Part shown: positions 34,471 to 43,031 of the stretch, one piece after another
Layout: the number at the start of each line of letters is the position of its first letter
Numbering within the stretch: position 1 is the first letter of the stretch
The notes under the pieces: model-generated
Told to the model about the DNA's origin: nothing
The model's database searches: none
Seen by the model: only the letters and a program-made list of their open reading frames with translations
From: Marinifilum_A sediminis
GTDB taxonomy: Bacteria; Bacteroidota; Bacteroidia; Bacteroidales; Marinifilaceae
DNA: 64,000 nucleotides
Assembly (NCBI GenBank): GCA_947496465.1
Contig: CANMCX010000002.1
Coordinates: forward strand, 774,320 to 838,319
Reading direction: 5' to 3'
Program-made: the position numbers and the translations under genes

Positions 34471-35706
34471 TTACATTAATCTTTTTTCTCCTTCCAATGT
34501 CTTGATATCAGTTAAATCCTGACTTACTTCTATACAACCTTTATAAACTCCATTTTCGTCGCGTAAAGCGAAGTATTGTATCAGAATAAAGCGACCTTTC
34601 ATCTGAATCCAAAACGGTTCACTATCCTTTTCTCCGCTTTTAAACGCTTTTAACAAATCTTCAACCACATTCACACTCTCGGGTGGATGACAATTTTGAA
34701 CAGTTCTTCCGATTATGGCTTTTGATCTTGTGAAAAAGCGATCTTTGGGATTTGAGAAAAACCTTACTCGATCATTTTCATCAATCATGGTAATGTCTAC
34801 AGGCAGATGATTCAATAGCATCATAGCCTGCTGTAATGTAATTAATCCTGTATCGAAATTTAATAGGGTATCGTTTAATTGAAGAGTATCCAACTGCTCT
34901 CCTTCAAAAGTAAAGGCTTTCTTTGGTGTATTCTTAGTTTTTGTAAAAACAGGAGGCTCAATAAAACTAAAACCAATTTCCTCGCTTTGATAATTCATTT
35001 CCTCCCACAACTCTTCCGATACAGCATTGACTGCTACTGGAAACAATAGATATTCCTCTCTGAAAATTACGGTATTCATAAAGAAGAAAAGATCTCCCAT
35101 AAGCTTATTGATTCTTTGTAAATCCAAAGAATTATTACTTAACACTTCTACCAAATCCTTTCTTACCTTGCGGATATCATCATGAATTGACCACATCACT
35201 CCCAAACATTTAAATTCAGGATATTGATTTTCGAAATAGGGGAAAAATACATTCTCTTTACGAGAATAATGCTTTTCGATCTCAGCCAGCTCTTCAATCT
35301 TATGCCTCAGAATTGATACAGTTTTTAAAAGATCCTTTTCATCTGCCTGCTGATTGATTTGTTTTGCCAATGGTTTAATCTCATTCAATCGAGTTTCCAA
35401 TTCCCTATTTTCTCTCATCATTATTTCTAAAAAATGATTTTGAGAGAATTTTAGCTTAGGCTGATTTAAAATCGGTTTGTAAAAAACATTCAAAGCTTTA
35501 TTGATTCCAATTTTCATATCACTCATTGGCAGGTTCGCTTCTACCAAACGATGCACAACCACAACAATATCATTGGCTGTTACACAATCAATCGCCTCTT
35601 GATGTTTCTTTATTAGCTCTGTTCCCTTCTCTCCATTAATCAACTTAAAACAGAAATCAAAAATGGATTCAATACGAGCTTTATTATTATTTATAAACTC
35701 TGACAT
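34471..35706 (-). CDS. DUF438-hemerythrin-PAS protein
   Basis: 411 residues. The DUF438 helical domain is about 1-115, then comes a hemerythrin-like HHE region (about 120-255: KHYSRKENVFFPYFE, MWSIHDDIRKVRKDL and FREEYLLFPVA, with the His/Glu ligands). The C-terminal PAS domain is about 280-410 and has NHLPVDITMIDENDRVRFFSNP and GRTVQNCHPPESVNVV. In this family a di-iron or haem-type sensor is thought to detect O2 or NO in anaerobes. No output kinase domain is present. It is probably transcribed alone. Confidence 0.9.
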   Translation of the reverse strand: MSEFINNNKARIESIFDFCFKLINGEKGTELIKKHQEAIDCVTANDIVVVVHRLVEANLPMSDMKIGINKALNVFYKPILNQPKLKFSQNHFLEIMMRENRELETRLNEIKPLAKQINQQADEKDLLKTVSILRHKIEELAEIEKHYSRKENVFFPYFENQYPEFKCLGVMWSIHDDIRKVRKDLVEVLSNNSLDLQRINKLMGDLFFFMNTVIFREEYLLFPVAVNAVSEELWEEMNYQSEEIGFSFIEPPVFTKTKNTPKKAFTFEGEQLDTLQLNDTLLNFDTGLITLQQAMMLLNHLPVDITMIDENDRVRFFSNPKDRFFTRSKAIIGRTVQNCHPPESVNVVEDLLKAFKSGEKDSEPFWIQMKGRFILIQYFALRDENGVYKGCIEVSQDLTDIKTLEGEKRLM

Positions 35707-35783
35707 ACTAGTATTTTAACGAATTATATATTCGATGAAAATACGATAAAAGCCAATGCATAACAACACAAAATACTTCTTAT

Positions 35784-36785
35784 CTATTTTTCATGTATCA
35801 GATAATGCTTTAAAATAAATTCAATATCCAATTTTGAATTATCAGGGTACTTGATTTTCCCTAAATGCCAATCTTCTTTAATCCACTGCTTAATTTTCTT
35901 TGGTCCGTCAAACTCTAAATCCTCTATCACAAGAACTCCCATCTCTTTTAACGCATGAGCATTGCACATTTGTTCAAATTGATTTTTCATTGGAATTACA
36001 GCCAACTTTTTTCCCAAAAACATACTTTCCGCCGGAGTTTCAAATCCTGCACCACATAGCACACCTTCACAATCCTTTAATTTATTAATAAACAATTCTC
36101 CATTAACAGGATTAATTTCCACATTATCGGCTCTGTACTTTTCTTTGCTATGTTTTGAAAACACAATCCACTTACTCGATGAAAAATGAGAAAGAACAGA
36201 TATTAATTTCTCATCGGAATAGGCAGGTAAATAGACCAAATAATAGCCTTTATTATCAGATTCTAAAACTCTTATTTCTCGTCGGATAACTGGTGTAAAC
36301 ATGTTATGTCCATACTCCTGAAAATGAAAACTGACATTCTGATTGCAAGGCGCATACTTTTTTAAAATCTGAAATCCGAATGCATCAATCTTTTCAGGCA
36401 TAGGAGTTCTGGTATTCAGCATCGCAGATTGATGACTTAATCCAAGACAAAACACCTTCTTTATTTTGCAAGCCCAGGCCGTTACTGGCTCAAAATCGCT
36501 AATTACTAAATCATATTCTTCAACCGGAAGAGTTCTTATATCTTTAATAAATCGATAGATATTAAACTTTCTAATTGTTTTCAAAAAATCAATCCCTCCA
36601 TTTTTACCAAAGAAAAAGCCTAGTCCTTGTTTTTTATATTTTATAGGGTGTTTAAATTCTAAATCGTGATGTAAGCCTGATATTAAAATGTCTACGTCAG
36701 CTACTTTCTGAAAATGTGGTATTAATTCTATAGCTCTACTTAAATGTCCATTTCCCGTTCCTTGTATTCCGTAAAGTATTCTCAT
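35784..36785 (-). CDS. MJ1255/VC2487-family glycosyltransferase
   Basis: 333 residues of the GT-B type, family TIGR00661. The N-terminus ILYGIQGTGNGHLSRAIEL resembles MurG-like UDP-sugar transferases. The C-terminal nucleotide-binding half has GVLCGAGFETPAESMFLGKKLAVIP (about 240-265) and FEQMCNAHALKEMG. The acceptor is unknown; a lipid or glycolipid is plausible because its partner is an LpxH-like phosphoesterase. It starts 3 bases after the phosphoesterase gene, so the two are coupled. Confidence 0.87.
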   Translation of the reverse strand: MRILYGIQGTGNGHLSRAIELIPHFQKVADVDILISGLHHDLEFKHPIKYKKQGLGFFFGKNGGIDFLKTIRKFNIYRFIKDIRTLPVEEYDLVISDFEPVTAWACKIKKVFCLGLSHQSAMLNTRTPMPEKIDAFGFQILKKYAPCNQNVSFHFQEYGHNMFTPVIRREIRVLESDNKGYYLVYLPAYSDEKLISVLSHFSSSKWIVFSKHSKEKYRADNVEINPVNGELFINKLKDCEGVLCGAGFETPAESMFLGKKLAVIPMKNQFEQMCNAHALKEMGVLVIEDLEFDGPKKIKQWIKEDWHLGKIKYPDNSKLDIEFILKHYLIHEK

Positions 36786-36788
36786 TGT

Positions 36789-37652
36789 TTAGGATACTTT
36801 TAGATTTGAACCAGCCATAAATTCAGACAAAAGTTCTTTAAATATTTTCTCATTATCGTCGAGTTTGTAGCTTTCTAGATCCAGTTCCATTGCTTTTGCT
36901 TTCTGATCCTCATCATATTCATAGATCTTCCATTCTCCATCGTTGTATTCTAAGGAACTTAAACTCTCTACCCAATCTCCTGAATTTAAATAAGTAGTTG
37001 ATCCATTTTTAGATGAAATTTGCTTCTGCTCGGGTTGATGTATGTGTCCACACAACACAAAATCATATCCTTTATCAATTGCTATTTCTGCGGCAAGTCG
37101 TTCAAAATCATTAATGTATTTAACGGCTGATTTTACACTATTTTTAATTTTCTTAGATAAGGAAACTTTCTCTCGCCCCACTAATTTGGCAAAATAGTTC
37201 ACCGCTGAATTTATCATGATTAGCAGATCATAACCAATAGATCCCAAACGTGTTAACCATTTTGCATACTGCATGGTAATATCAAAAACATCTCCATGAA
37301 AAACCCATGCTTTTTTTCCATTAATGTTCAATATCAATTTATTTACAATGCTGAGTTTTCCCAATGTGAAACCTTCAAATTTCCGAAGAAGTTCGTCATG
37401 ATTACCAGTAATATAAAATATTGGAATACCTTTAGATAATAGAGAGGTGAAATGCTTAATAATTCTCATGTGAGATTTAGGCCAATATCTCTTTTTAAAC
37501 TGCCAGATATCAACAATATCACCATTTAAAATTACTTTTTTTGGCTGAATTGAATTCAGGTACTTTAGAAGCTCTTCTGCTCGACAACCTTTCGTTCCTA
37601 AATGGATATCCGATAGAACAAGAACCTCCACTTCTCTCTTTACTTTTGTCAT
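36789..37652 (-). CDS. UDP-2,3-diacylglucosamine diphosphatase-like metallophosphoesterase
   Basis: 287 residues. Metal-binding motifs are LSDIHLGTKG (about 14-23), NGDIVDIWQF (about 43-52), TGNHDE (about 83-88), HGDVFD (about 118-123) and CGHIHQPE (about 205-212), in the LpxH/calcineurin-like order. The LpxH function (cleaving UDP-diacyl-GlcN to lipid X) is plausible but unproven, as several families share this signature. It forms a two-gene operon with the VC2487-type glycosyltransferase. Confidence 0.85.
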   Translation of the reverse strand: MTKVKREVEVLVLSDIHLGTKGCRAEELLKYLNSIQPKKVILNGDIVDIWQFKKRYWPKSHMRIIKHFTSLLSKGIPIFYITGNHDELLRKFEGFTLGKLSIVNKLILNINGKKAWVFHGDVFDITMQYAKWLTRLGSIGYDLLIMINSAVNYFAKLVGREKVSLSKKIKNSVKSAVKYINDFERLAAEIAIDKGYDFVLCGHIHQPEQKQISSKNGSTTYLNSGDWVESLSSLEYNDGEWKIYEYDEDQKAKAMELDLESYKLDDNEKIFKELLSEFMAGSNLKVS

Positions 37653-37675
37653 AAGTTCAACAACTTGATTATATC

Positions 37676-37683
37676 CAAAAGTA
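37676..37683 (-). promoter_or_regulatory. Probable promoter of the LpxH-like/glycosyltransferase operon (-7 TACTTTTG)
   Basis: Minus-strand TACTTTTG, an exact TAnnTTTG match, lies 24 bases before the start codon. A weak ATTG sits 17 bases upstream. Confidence 0.45.
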
Positions 37684-37918
37684 AATCACTCATGTTACTT
37701 CAATAATAATCTTGATTTAGGATATAATAAATATTAACAAGGTCAATATTAAAAATATGTAATCTTTTAAAATCAATATTAAGTAGTTGTCACTGCAAGT
37801 CATTGGGTTTAATATAAAAAATAATGTTAGAATGGCTCGGTATTTGTTTTTCCCATAAAACAGATAATAATTTTTAGAAAACCATATCAATTCATAATCG
37901 TAGTATCCATTTTAAATC

Positions 37919-37926
37919 TATTTTTG
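37919..37926 (+). promoter_or_regulatory. Probable promoter of the lipoprotein gene (-7 TATTTTTG)
   Basis: An exact TAnnTTTG match 24 bases before the ATG at 37950. The 297-base divergent space between the two operons (37653-37949) otherwise shows only AT-rich sequence with no gene. Confidence 0.45.
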
Positions 37927-37949
37927 CTACAATTAAAATCCCACTAAAT

Positions 37950-39098
37950 ATGAATAAAACTATACACTACATTTGTTTTGCTCTTATTGTTATTTCCTCA
38001 GCTTGTAGCTCGGGAGAAAAAGCATTGCAACAAGGAAACTATTTTGCAGCAGTATCAAAAGCTGTTGATCGATTACGGTCAAATCCTGATAAAGTAAAGG
38101 CACAAGAAACATTACTTCGCAGTTATCCTTTAGCCATTAATTGGTACGAAAGAGAAATCAATAGTTTGATGGCATCTTCTGATCCATTTAAGAACACAAA
38201 AAGTGTTGACAAGTACAATTTATTAAATAGAATGTACAATGACATCAACAGATGTCCGGCTGCTATTGAATTAATCCCAAATGCAAAATCGTTCCATAAC
38301 GAATTAGAATTGGCTAAACAGAATGCTGCACCAGAATGCTATGAGGCTGGAGTGAGAGAACTTGCCAAAGGAGGAAGACAAGATGCTATCAACGCATATA
38401 ATCACTTTAACAAAGCAAATACCTTTGTTCCAAACTACAGAGACGTTCAAGAAAAATTAGCTGAAGCTGAATATATAGCTACTTTAAAAGTGGTGATAGA
38501 ACATATCCCCGTTCACTCAAAAAGGTATCAAGTAAGTGCTAAGTTCTTCCAGGATCAGGTTACACAGTATATTTTTCACAATATCAAACGAAAATTTGTG
38601 CGCTTTTATACTCCTAAGCAAGCAGAACTTGAAAAATTAGAATATCCAGATCAAGTTATTGCAATAGGGTTTGAAGAGTTTATTATAGGAGAAACGCATG
38701 ATACTAACTTCGAAAAAGAAGTAACAAGTGCCGATAGTGTTGAAGTTGGAAGTACAACTCTAAAAAGTGGTGAAAAAATAAAGGTTTACAATAAGGTTAA
38801 AGCTAAACTTCACATTCACAATCGAGAAGTAATTTCCAAAGGTTTACTTGCCTTAAAAGTTATTGAATTTGACAATCAGAAGATTCTTAATCAAAAACAA
38901 TTTGCGGGACAGTTCAATTGGTTCTACGAATGGGGACACTTTAATGGCGACGAAAGAGCATTAACAGAAAAAGAATTACAAATTTGTGAAAACGAGCCTA
39001 TTCTTCCTCCTCCACATCAAGATTTATTCATTGAATTCACAAAACCAATTTACAAAGATCTAACACAAGAATTAAAAAGATTTTACAATAGATATTAA
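37950..39098 (+). CDS. Lipoprotein of unknown function with TPR-like helices
   Basis: 382 residues. A signal peptide with lipobox ISSACSSG (cysteine about 20) predicts lipidation. The N-terminal part (about 24-170) is helical and TPR-like (EKALQQGNYFAAVSKAVDRL), and the rest is beta-rich. The C-terminus has NEPILPPPHQDLFIEFTKPIYKDL. No named family is recognised. It is probably anchored in the outer or inner membrane facing the periplasm. It is transcribed alone, with its own promoter and terminator. Confidence 0.8.
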   Translation: MNKTIHYICFALIVISSACSSGEKALQQGNYFAAVSKAVDRLRSNPDKVKAQETLLRSYPLAINWYEREINSLMASSDPFKNTKSVDKYNLLNRMYNDINRCPAAIELIPNAKSFHNELELAKQNAAPECYEAGVRELAKGGRQDAINAYNHFNKANTFVPNYRDVQEKLAEAEYIATLKVVIEHIPVHSKRYQVSAKFFQDQVTQYIFHNIKRKFVRFYTPKQAELEKLEYPDQVIAIGFEEFIIGETHDTNFEKEVTSADSVEVGSTTLKSGEKIKVYNKVKAKLHIHNREVISKGLLALKVIEFDNQKILNQKQFAGQFNWFYEWGHFNGDERALTEKELQICENEPILPPPHQDLFIEFTKPIYKDLTQELKRFYNRY

Positions 39099-39104
39099 AA
39101 ACCT

Positions 39105-39134
39105 AAGGCATTGATTCATCGTCAATGCCTTTTT
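39105..39134. terminator. Terminator between lipoprotein and sigZ genes
   Basis: A perfect 10-bp stem AAGGCATTGA / TCAATGCCTT with a 7-nt loop and T5 tail on the plus strand. On the minus strand an A5 run lies 4 bases beyond the stem, so it may also serve sigZ. Confidence 0.85.
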
Positions 39135-39137
39135 CTT

Positions 39138-39692
39138 TTATTTGCTGTCTCTACAATTATCACAGTTGGAAGCTCTTTTTTCGTAATCGATAATTCTTCC
39201 TCTAGAATCATGCTCGAAACTACAACATTTGCTTAAAGCCTCTTTTAACATACTTCTGCCTCTTTGAACTCTCGATTTTGCAGCTGAATAGGAAATATGC
39301 AGTTTCTCTGAAAGTTCTTTTTGACTTAATCCATTCAATTCGGATAACATTAAAGCATCTCTATAATCTTCAGGTAAGGATTTAATCATAGGAACGATAC
39401 AGGATTGAATATCTTCCAATGCTCCAGGATCATTTTCATCCTCTAGGTCTGAAATTTGATCGTCCTGCTTTGAATGTAGTTCTGATCTCCTGTAATAATC
39501 AATTATGGTATTGCGAGTTATCTGAAACAACCATGCTTTCACCTTGCGCTCTTCCTGCAAGCTATCTATTTTGCTGTGTATTTTAATAAACACCTCCTGA
39601 AGAATATCCTCTGCCATTGTAGGATCGGACACTCTTTTTTGGATAAAAGCCAACAACTGTTTGTGATAAGTTCTCCAAATATGCTCTACCAT
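39138..39692 (-). CDS. sigZ: RNA polymerase sigma factor SigZ
   Basis: 184-residue ECF-type sigma factor. Region 2 includes AEDILQEVFIKIHSKI and VKAWLFQITRNTIIDYYRR. Region 4 has YRDALMLSELNGLSQKELSEKLHISYSAAKSRVQRGRSML, and the Cys-rich tail has KCCSFEHDSRG and SNCDNC. The tail is characteristic of SigZ, which lacks an adjacent classical anti-sigma gene. Predicted to direct transcription of an unknown regulon. It is preceded by a 12-Cys mini-protein gene. Confidence 0.92.
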   Translation of the reverse strand: MVEHIWRTYHKQLLAFIQKRVSDPTMAEDILQEVFIKIHSKIDSLQEERKVKAWLFQITRNTIIDYYRRSELHSKQDDQISDLEDENDPGALEDIQSCIVPMIKSLPEDYRDALMLSELNGLSQKELSEKLHISYSAAKSRVQRGRSMLKEALSKCCSFEHDSRGRIIDYEKRASNCDNCRDSK

Positions 39693-39723
39693 TTCATCTT
39701 TCTAATTTTACTCTACTAGTGAA

Positions 39724-39731
39724 CAAAAATA
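39724..39731 (-). promoter_or_regulatory. Probable sigZ promoter (-7 TATTTTTG)
   Basis: Minus-strand TATTTTTG is an exact TAnnTTTG match, 32 bases before the sigZ start and downstream of a terminator. sigZ can therefore be expressed independently of the cysteine-rich gene. Confidence 0.45.
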
Positions 39732-39767
39732 CAAAAAACAGCAAAACAATCTAAACTGGTTCTAAAT

Positions 39768-39826
39768 AAAAACGTCACCTCCTATTGATTCTCTTGATGT
39801 ACTCATAGATTCAATAATAGATGACG
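39768..39826 (-). terminator. Terminator of the cysteine-rich mini-protein gene
   Basis: A 20-position imperfect inverted repeat (39773-39792 with 39807-39826; ends CGTCA/TGACG) with a 14-nt loop, followed on the minus strand by UUUUUAUU. It separates the 12-Cys gene from sigZ. Confidence 0.65.
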
Positions 39827-39888
39827 ATATGAAAATTAATTAGTAGTGGTTCTCCTATTTACCAGGAGTAATATCGTACACAAAGGAA

Positions 39889-40140
39889 TTAACAGCCACA
39901 GTTTCCACCGCAACCACAGGCGTCATTTGCATACTTAAGATCTTTAAATTGATCTGCAATTGCATCTTCTTTTTTATCTGGTGGACATTGACACGGACCT
40001 AATCCCTTGCATGCACAATCCTTCAAAGCTTTCTCTTCAGGAGCATTTAATACCTGATTTACCAATTCTGTATTTACGCTATCATCATTACAGCAAACAC
40101 CTGTATGATACAATTGAGATCCGCAACATTCGTTATTCAT
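39889..40140 (-). CDS. Small 12-cysteine protein, metallothionein-like character
   Basis: 83 residues with 12 Cys: CC at 5-6 and 16-17, then CAC (42-44), CQC (50-52), CGC (75-77) and CGC (81-83). There is one His and no signal peptide. The paired CC/CxC pattern is typical of metal-binding or redox mini-proteins such as metallothioneins, but I recognise no named family. It lies upstream of sigZ on the same strand but with a terminator between, so a link to SigZ (itself Cys-rich) is only suggested by position. Confidence 0.72.
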   Translation of the reverse strand: MNNECCGSQLYHTGVCCNDDSVNTELVNQVLNAPEEKALKDCACKGLGPCQCPPDKKEDAIADQFKDLKYANDACGCGGNCGC

Positions 40141-40216
40141 ATGCTTATTTTTTGATTTTCTTCATTTAAATTTTCTACTCTCATTCGGGTAGACGCATAT
40201 GAATGCAAATGGGTGC

Positions 40217-40253
40217 AAAAAAAATCGACAAAAATTTAACTTTTTTGCCGATT
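40217..40253 (-). terminator. Terminator of the RDD gene
   Basis: On the minus strand AATCG-GCAAAAAA pairs with TTTTTGTCGATT (one A-C mismatch), followed by eight U (A-run 40217-40224). Confidence 0.75.
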
Positions 40254-40266
40254 CTTATATAAGTTT

Positions 40267-40980
40267 CTAATTTCTATGAATATAGTTGTAATCTGTAAGT
40301 AAGGTTTGAAAAAATTGCTCAGGTGGCATTTCTGTTTTTATACCAAGTTGATCGGAAACTTTCTTTCTTGCCTTTAAACCAAAAGTCAATTTTTCTACAT
40401 GATCTTCCATTTTGCTTAATTGGCTAATCACTTGTTTAAATAACTCCAGATCTTTATCCTTCACTTTTTTTACCTCGGGGAAAACCAATTGGTAACCTTC
40501 GGGTATATCTTCCAGAATGGTATTCTTTAATGTTATTTTACTAGTTGTTTTAACAACAGTAGTTTTTGCCAAGATATCACCAACACGTTGTCCTTTTTCT
40601 CCTATAACGATAGTTAGTATAGCAGCAACCCCATTGGTTAAGGTAATATCAACTAATCTAAACATCCATCTGATAAGATAACTAATAAAATCTGCAGAAT
40701 CCCCATCAATTTTGCATACTTTAATTTTCATGATCTTTTTACCCGGTGTTTGCCCACTCATAAAAACTTCAAACAACAAAGTGTAAAAAAGAAATGGTAT
40801 CGTTATCAGAAATACAAAAGCATACGCTTCTCCTAAAGCTCCAAATAACAATCCACAAAACATGAAACAAACTCCTATAAATAAAACATCAAGAAGATAA
40901 GCGGCAATTCTTTCCCCAACGCTAGCCAAAGGAAAGCTTAATTGTACGTTCTGTGTAGTTTCAATTCCAATTTTCGACAT
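40267..40980 (-). CDS. RDD family membrane protein
   Basis: 237 residues from the ATG at 40980; the longer frame adds 26 residues atypical for the family. RDD features are LASVGERIAAYLLDVLFIG (Arg/Asp in helix 1), GQTPGKKIMKIKV, YLIRWMFRLVD and GQRVGDILAKTTVV. A cytoplasmic tail of about 75 residues follows. It is divergent from the SpoIIM-like gene, and RDD genes are standard neighbours of MoxR-DUF58 modules. Its role is likely transport or membrane scaffolding of that module. Confidence 0.88.
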   Translation of the reverse strand: MSKIGIETTQNVQLSFPLASVGERIAAYLLDVLFIGVCFMFCGLLFGALGEAYAFVFLITIPFLFYTLLFEVFMSGQTPGKKIMKIKVCKIDGDSADFISYLIRWMFRLVDITLTNGVAAILTIVIGEKGQRVGDILAKTTVVKTTSKITLKNTILEDIPEGYQLVFPEVKKVKDKDLELFKQVISQLSKMEDHVEKLTFGLKARKKVSDQLGIKTEMPPEQFFQTLLTDYNYIHRN

Positions 40981-41126
40981 AAATTTCAATTCGTTTAAGA
41001 TTAAACGAAGATACCTATCATAAACAAAAGATAAAAATTTCGAAGCTATTTTAATCAAATGACAAAATACATTTCATTGCCAATCTGAAACTTACAAATA
41101 CCAAGTAAAATTAACAGTAAAAGTGA

Positions 41127-41157
41127 TTTGTTTATTTCCTGATTTAAGATAACTTTA
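41127..41157 (+). promoter_or_regulatory. Probable promoter of the SpoIIM-to-DUF58 operon
   Basis: TTTG (41127-41130) and TAACTTTA (41150-41157) are separated by exactly 19 bases, the Bacteroidota -33/-7 spacing. The -7 deviates from TAnnTTTG at the last base only. The predicted transcript start is near 41161. Confidence 0.55.
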
Positions 41158-41189
41158 TCACTGTAACATAGACCACTTGCCTACCCTAT

Positions 41190-42149
41190 ATGAAAGAAAT
41201 AGTATTCCTGAATCGCAACAAGCACAAATGGGAAAAATTTGAAAAACTATTAAATCAATCATCCGATAGTGATCCGGATACGATTGCCAATTTATACATT
41301 CAGCTTACCGACGATTTATCATACTCGAGAACTTTTTATCCCGGATCTTCAACTACTATCTATCTGAACCAGTTGAGCATGCGTGTGCATCAAAAAATCT
41401 ACAAAAATAAAAAGGTTCGAAAAGGTGCGTTCAAAAACTTTTGGAAAACCGATTTACCATTAACACTATACCAAATCAGAAAACAACTGCTATATGCTTT
41501 TCTAATATTTATTGTAGCGGTATTTATTGGAGTTTTATCGTCACGAGGAGATCAAGCTTTTGTTCGTACTATACTTGGCGATGACTATGTTAATATGACA
41601 ATTGACAACATTCGAAAAAATGATCCTATGGCTGTGTACAAACAACATGGTCAAACAGAAATGTTTTTAGGCATCACAGTCAACAATATAAGAGTTTCCT
41701 TTATAGCTTTTGTATTTGGGATATTTACAGCTTTTGGAACTGGATACATTCTATTCTCCAATGGCATAATGCTTGGGAGTTTTACCTATTTCTTCATAAA
41801 ACACGATCTTTTTTGGGAAACAACTCGTGTTATCTGGATTCACGGAGCCTTAGAGATTTCGGTAATTATAATTGCCGGAGCCGCTGGAATCACTCTAGGA
41901 AATAGCTTCATTTTTACAGGAACTCTTCCAAGAAAAGTATCCATACAAAATGGTGTAAGAAAAGGAATTAAAGTAATAGTAGGAATATTCCCAATATTTA
42001 TAGTAGCAGGTTTTTTAGAAGGATTTGTTACCCGACACACCGAAATGCCAATCGCATTAAGCTGGAGTATTATTTTAAGCTCATTTGCATTTATAATTTG
42101 GTACTTCGTTATCAATCCAGTAAGAGTTTATCAAAGCAAAAACAATTAA
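41190..42149 (+). CDS. SpoIIM-like (stage II sporulation protein M) membrane protein
   Basis: 319 residues. A cytoplasmic N-terminal part (about 1-90, NRNKHKWEKFEKLL at the start) precedes about five helices with the SpoIIM signature: NNIRVSFIAFVFGIFTAFGTGYILFSNGIMLGSF and HGALEISVIIIAGAAGITLG. In non-sporulating bacteria this family is part of MoxR modules. It begins the operon of six genes ending at 47355, with spacing of 24 bases or less until moxR. Confidence 0.88.
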   Translation: MKEIVFLNRNKHKWEKFEKLLNQSSDSDPDTIANLYIQLTDDLSYSRTFYPGSSTTIYLNQLSMRVHQKIYKNKKVRKGAFKNFWKTDLPLTLYQIRKQLLYAFLIFIVAVFIGVLSSRGDQAFVRTILGDDYVNMTIDNIRKNDPMAVYKQHGQTEMFLGITVNNIRVSFIAFVFGIFTAFGTGYILFSNGIMLGSFTYFFIKHDLFWETTRVIWIHGALEISVIIIAGAAGITLGNSFIFTGTLPRKVSIQNGVRKGIKVIVGIFPIFIVAGFLEGFVTRHTEMPIALSWSIILSSFAFIIWYFVINPVRVYQSKNN

Positions 42150-42173
42150 TTAATAACTACCAAAAAGAAAAAA

Positions 42174-43031
42174 ATGACAAGTAACGATTTTAAATTTGAG
42201 AAGGTTCGTGACTTCGGAGCTTTATTTAGTGATACTTTCTTATTTATTAAGCAGAATTTTAAAAACCTGGCTAAAGGACTTCTTTACTATGTATTTCCAA
42301 TTAGCTTGATACAGGGTGTTGTATTAGGCTTGATTCAATTTAACAGTCTAACTAATTTATCATCCGGAGGAAATATTTTTACTCAAGGATCAAGTTTTCT
42401 TATTATCACAACTTTTATCAGTTACTTTTTAATGTTACTTGCTTATTCATTTGCAATGTCATTTGTAATGAACTACGTAAACACCTATAGAGAAAAAGGA
42501 GCAAATAATTTTGAATTAAGTGAAGTATGGAAACGAATGATTACTAACATTCCACAGGTACTTGGAGCTTTATTCCTTTGTGGTCTGTTGTCATTGGTAG
42601 GTTTTTTTATTTTACTAATTCCTGGCATCTACATTGCAATTTGTGTAAGTCTGGTAATTCCAATCGTAATTTTTGAGAAAGAAACTGTTGGTTCTGCTAT
42701 TAGCAGCTGCTTTAGCCTAATAAAAAACAACTGGTGGAATACTTTCGGATTTTTATTTATCATTAGTATAATTGGCTACTCATTAAATTTCTTTGTTCAA
42801 CTTCCTAATTTCATTTACCAGATGGTTGTTGCTATTTTTATGAGTACCGGTGATCCAATTACGCCAAGTAAAGCTTTAAGTATCTTGTTTTCTATAATCC
42901 AGGCATTAGGATATGCATTTATTCAGGTTTTACCAATAACAGCAATTGTAATTCAGTACTTTAATTTAATTGAAAAAAAGCAAAGCCCATCTCTATTAAA
43001 AGACTTGGAAACTGTAGGCACCGATGAGTAA
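42174..43031 (+). CDS. Multi-helix membrane protein of the second MoxR module
   Basis: 285 residues with about six transmembrane helices and an N-terminal amphipathic stretch (FGALFSDTFLFIKQNFKNL). The segment LLIPGIYIAICVSLVIPIVIFEK, followed by SCFSLIKNNWWNTFGFL, resembles the GPDPase membrane domain/DUF975-type helical bundles. No catalytic residues are recognised. Its 3' end overlaps the next gene by 8 bases, so the two are translationally coupled. Confidence 0.72.
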   Translation: MTSNDFKFEKVRDFGALFSDTFLFIKQNFKNLAKGLLYYVFPISLIQGVVLGLIQFNSLTNLSSGGNIFTQGSSFLIITTFISYFLMLLAYSFAMSFVMNYVNTYREKGANNFELSEVWKRMITNIPQVLGALFLCGLLSLVGFFILLIPGIYIAICVSLVIPIVIFEKETVGSAISSCFSLIKNNWWNTFGFLFIISIIGYSLNFFVQLPNFIYQMVVAIFMSTGDPITPSKALSILFSIIQALGYAFIQVLPITAIVIQYFNLIEKKQSPSLLKDLETVGTDE

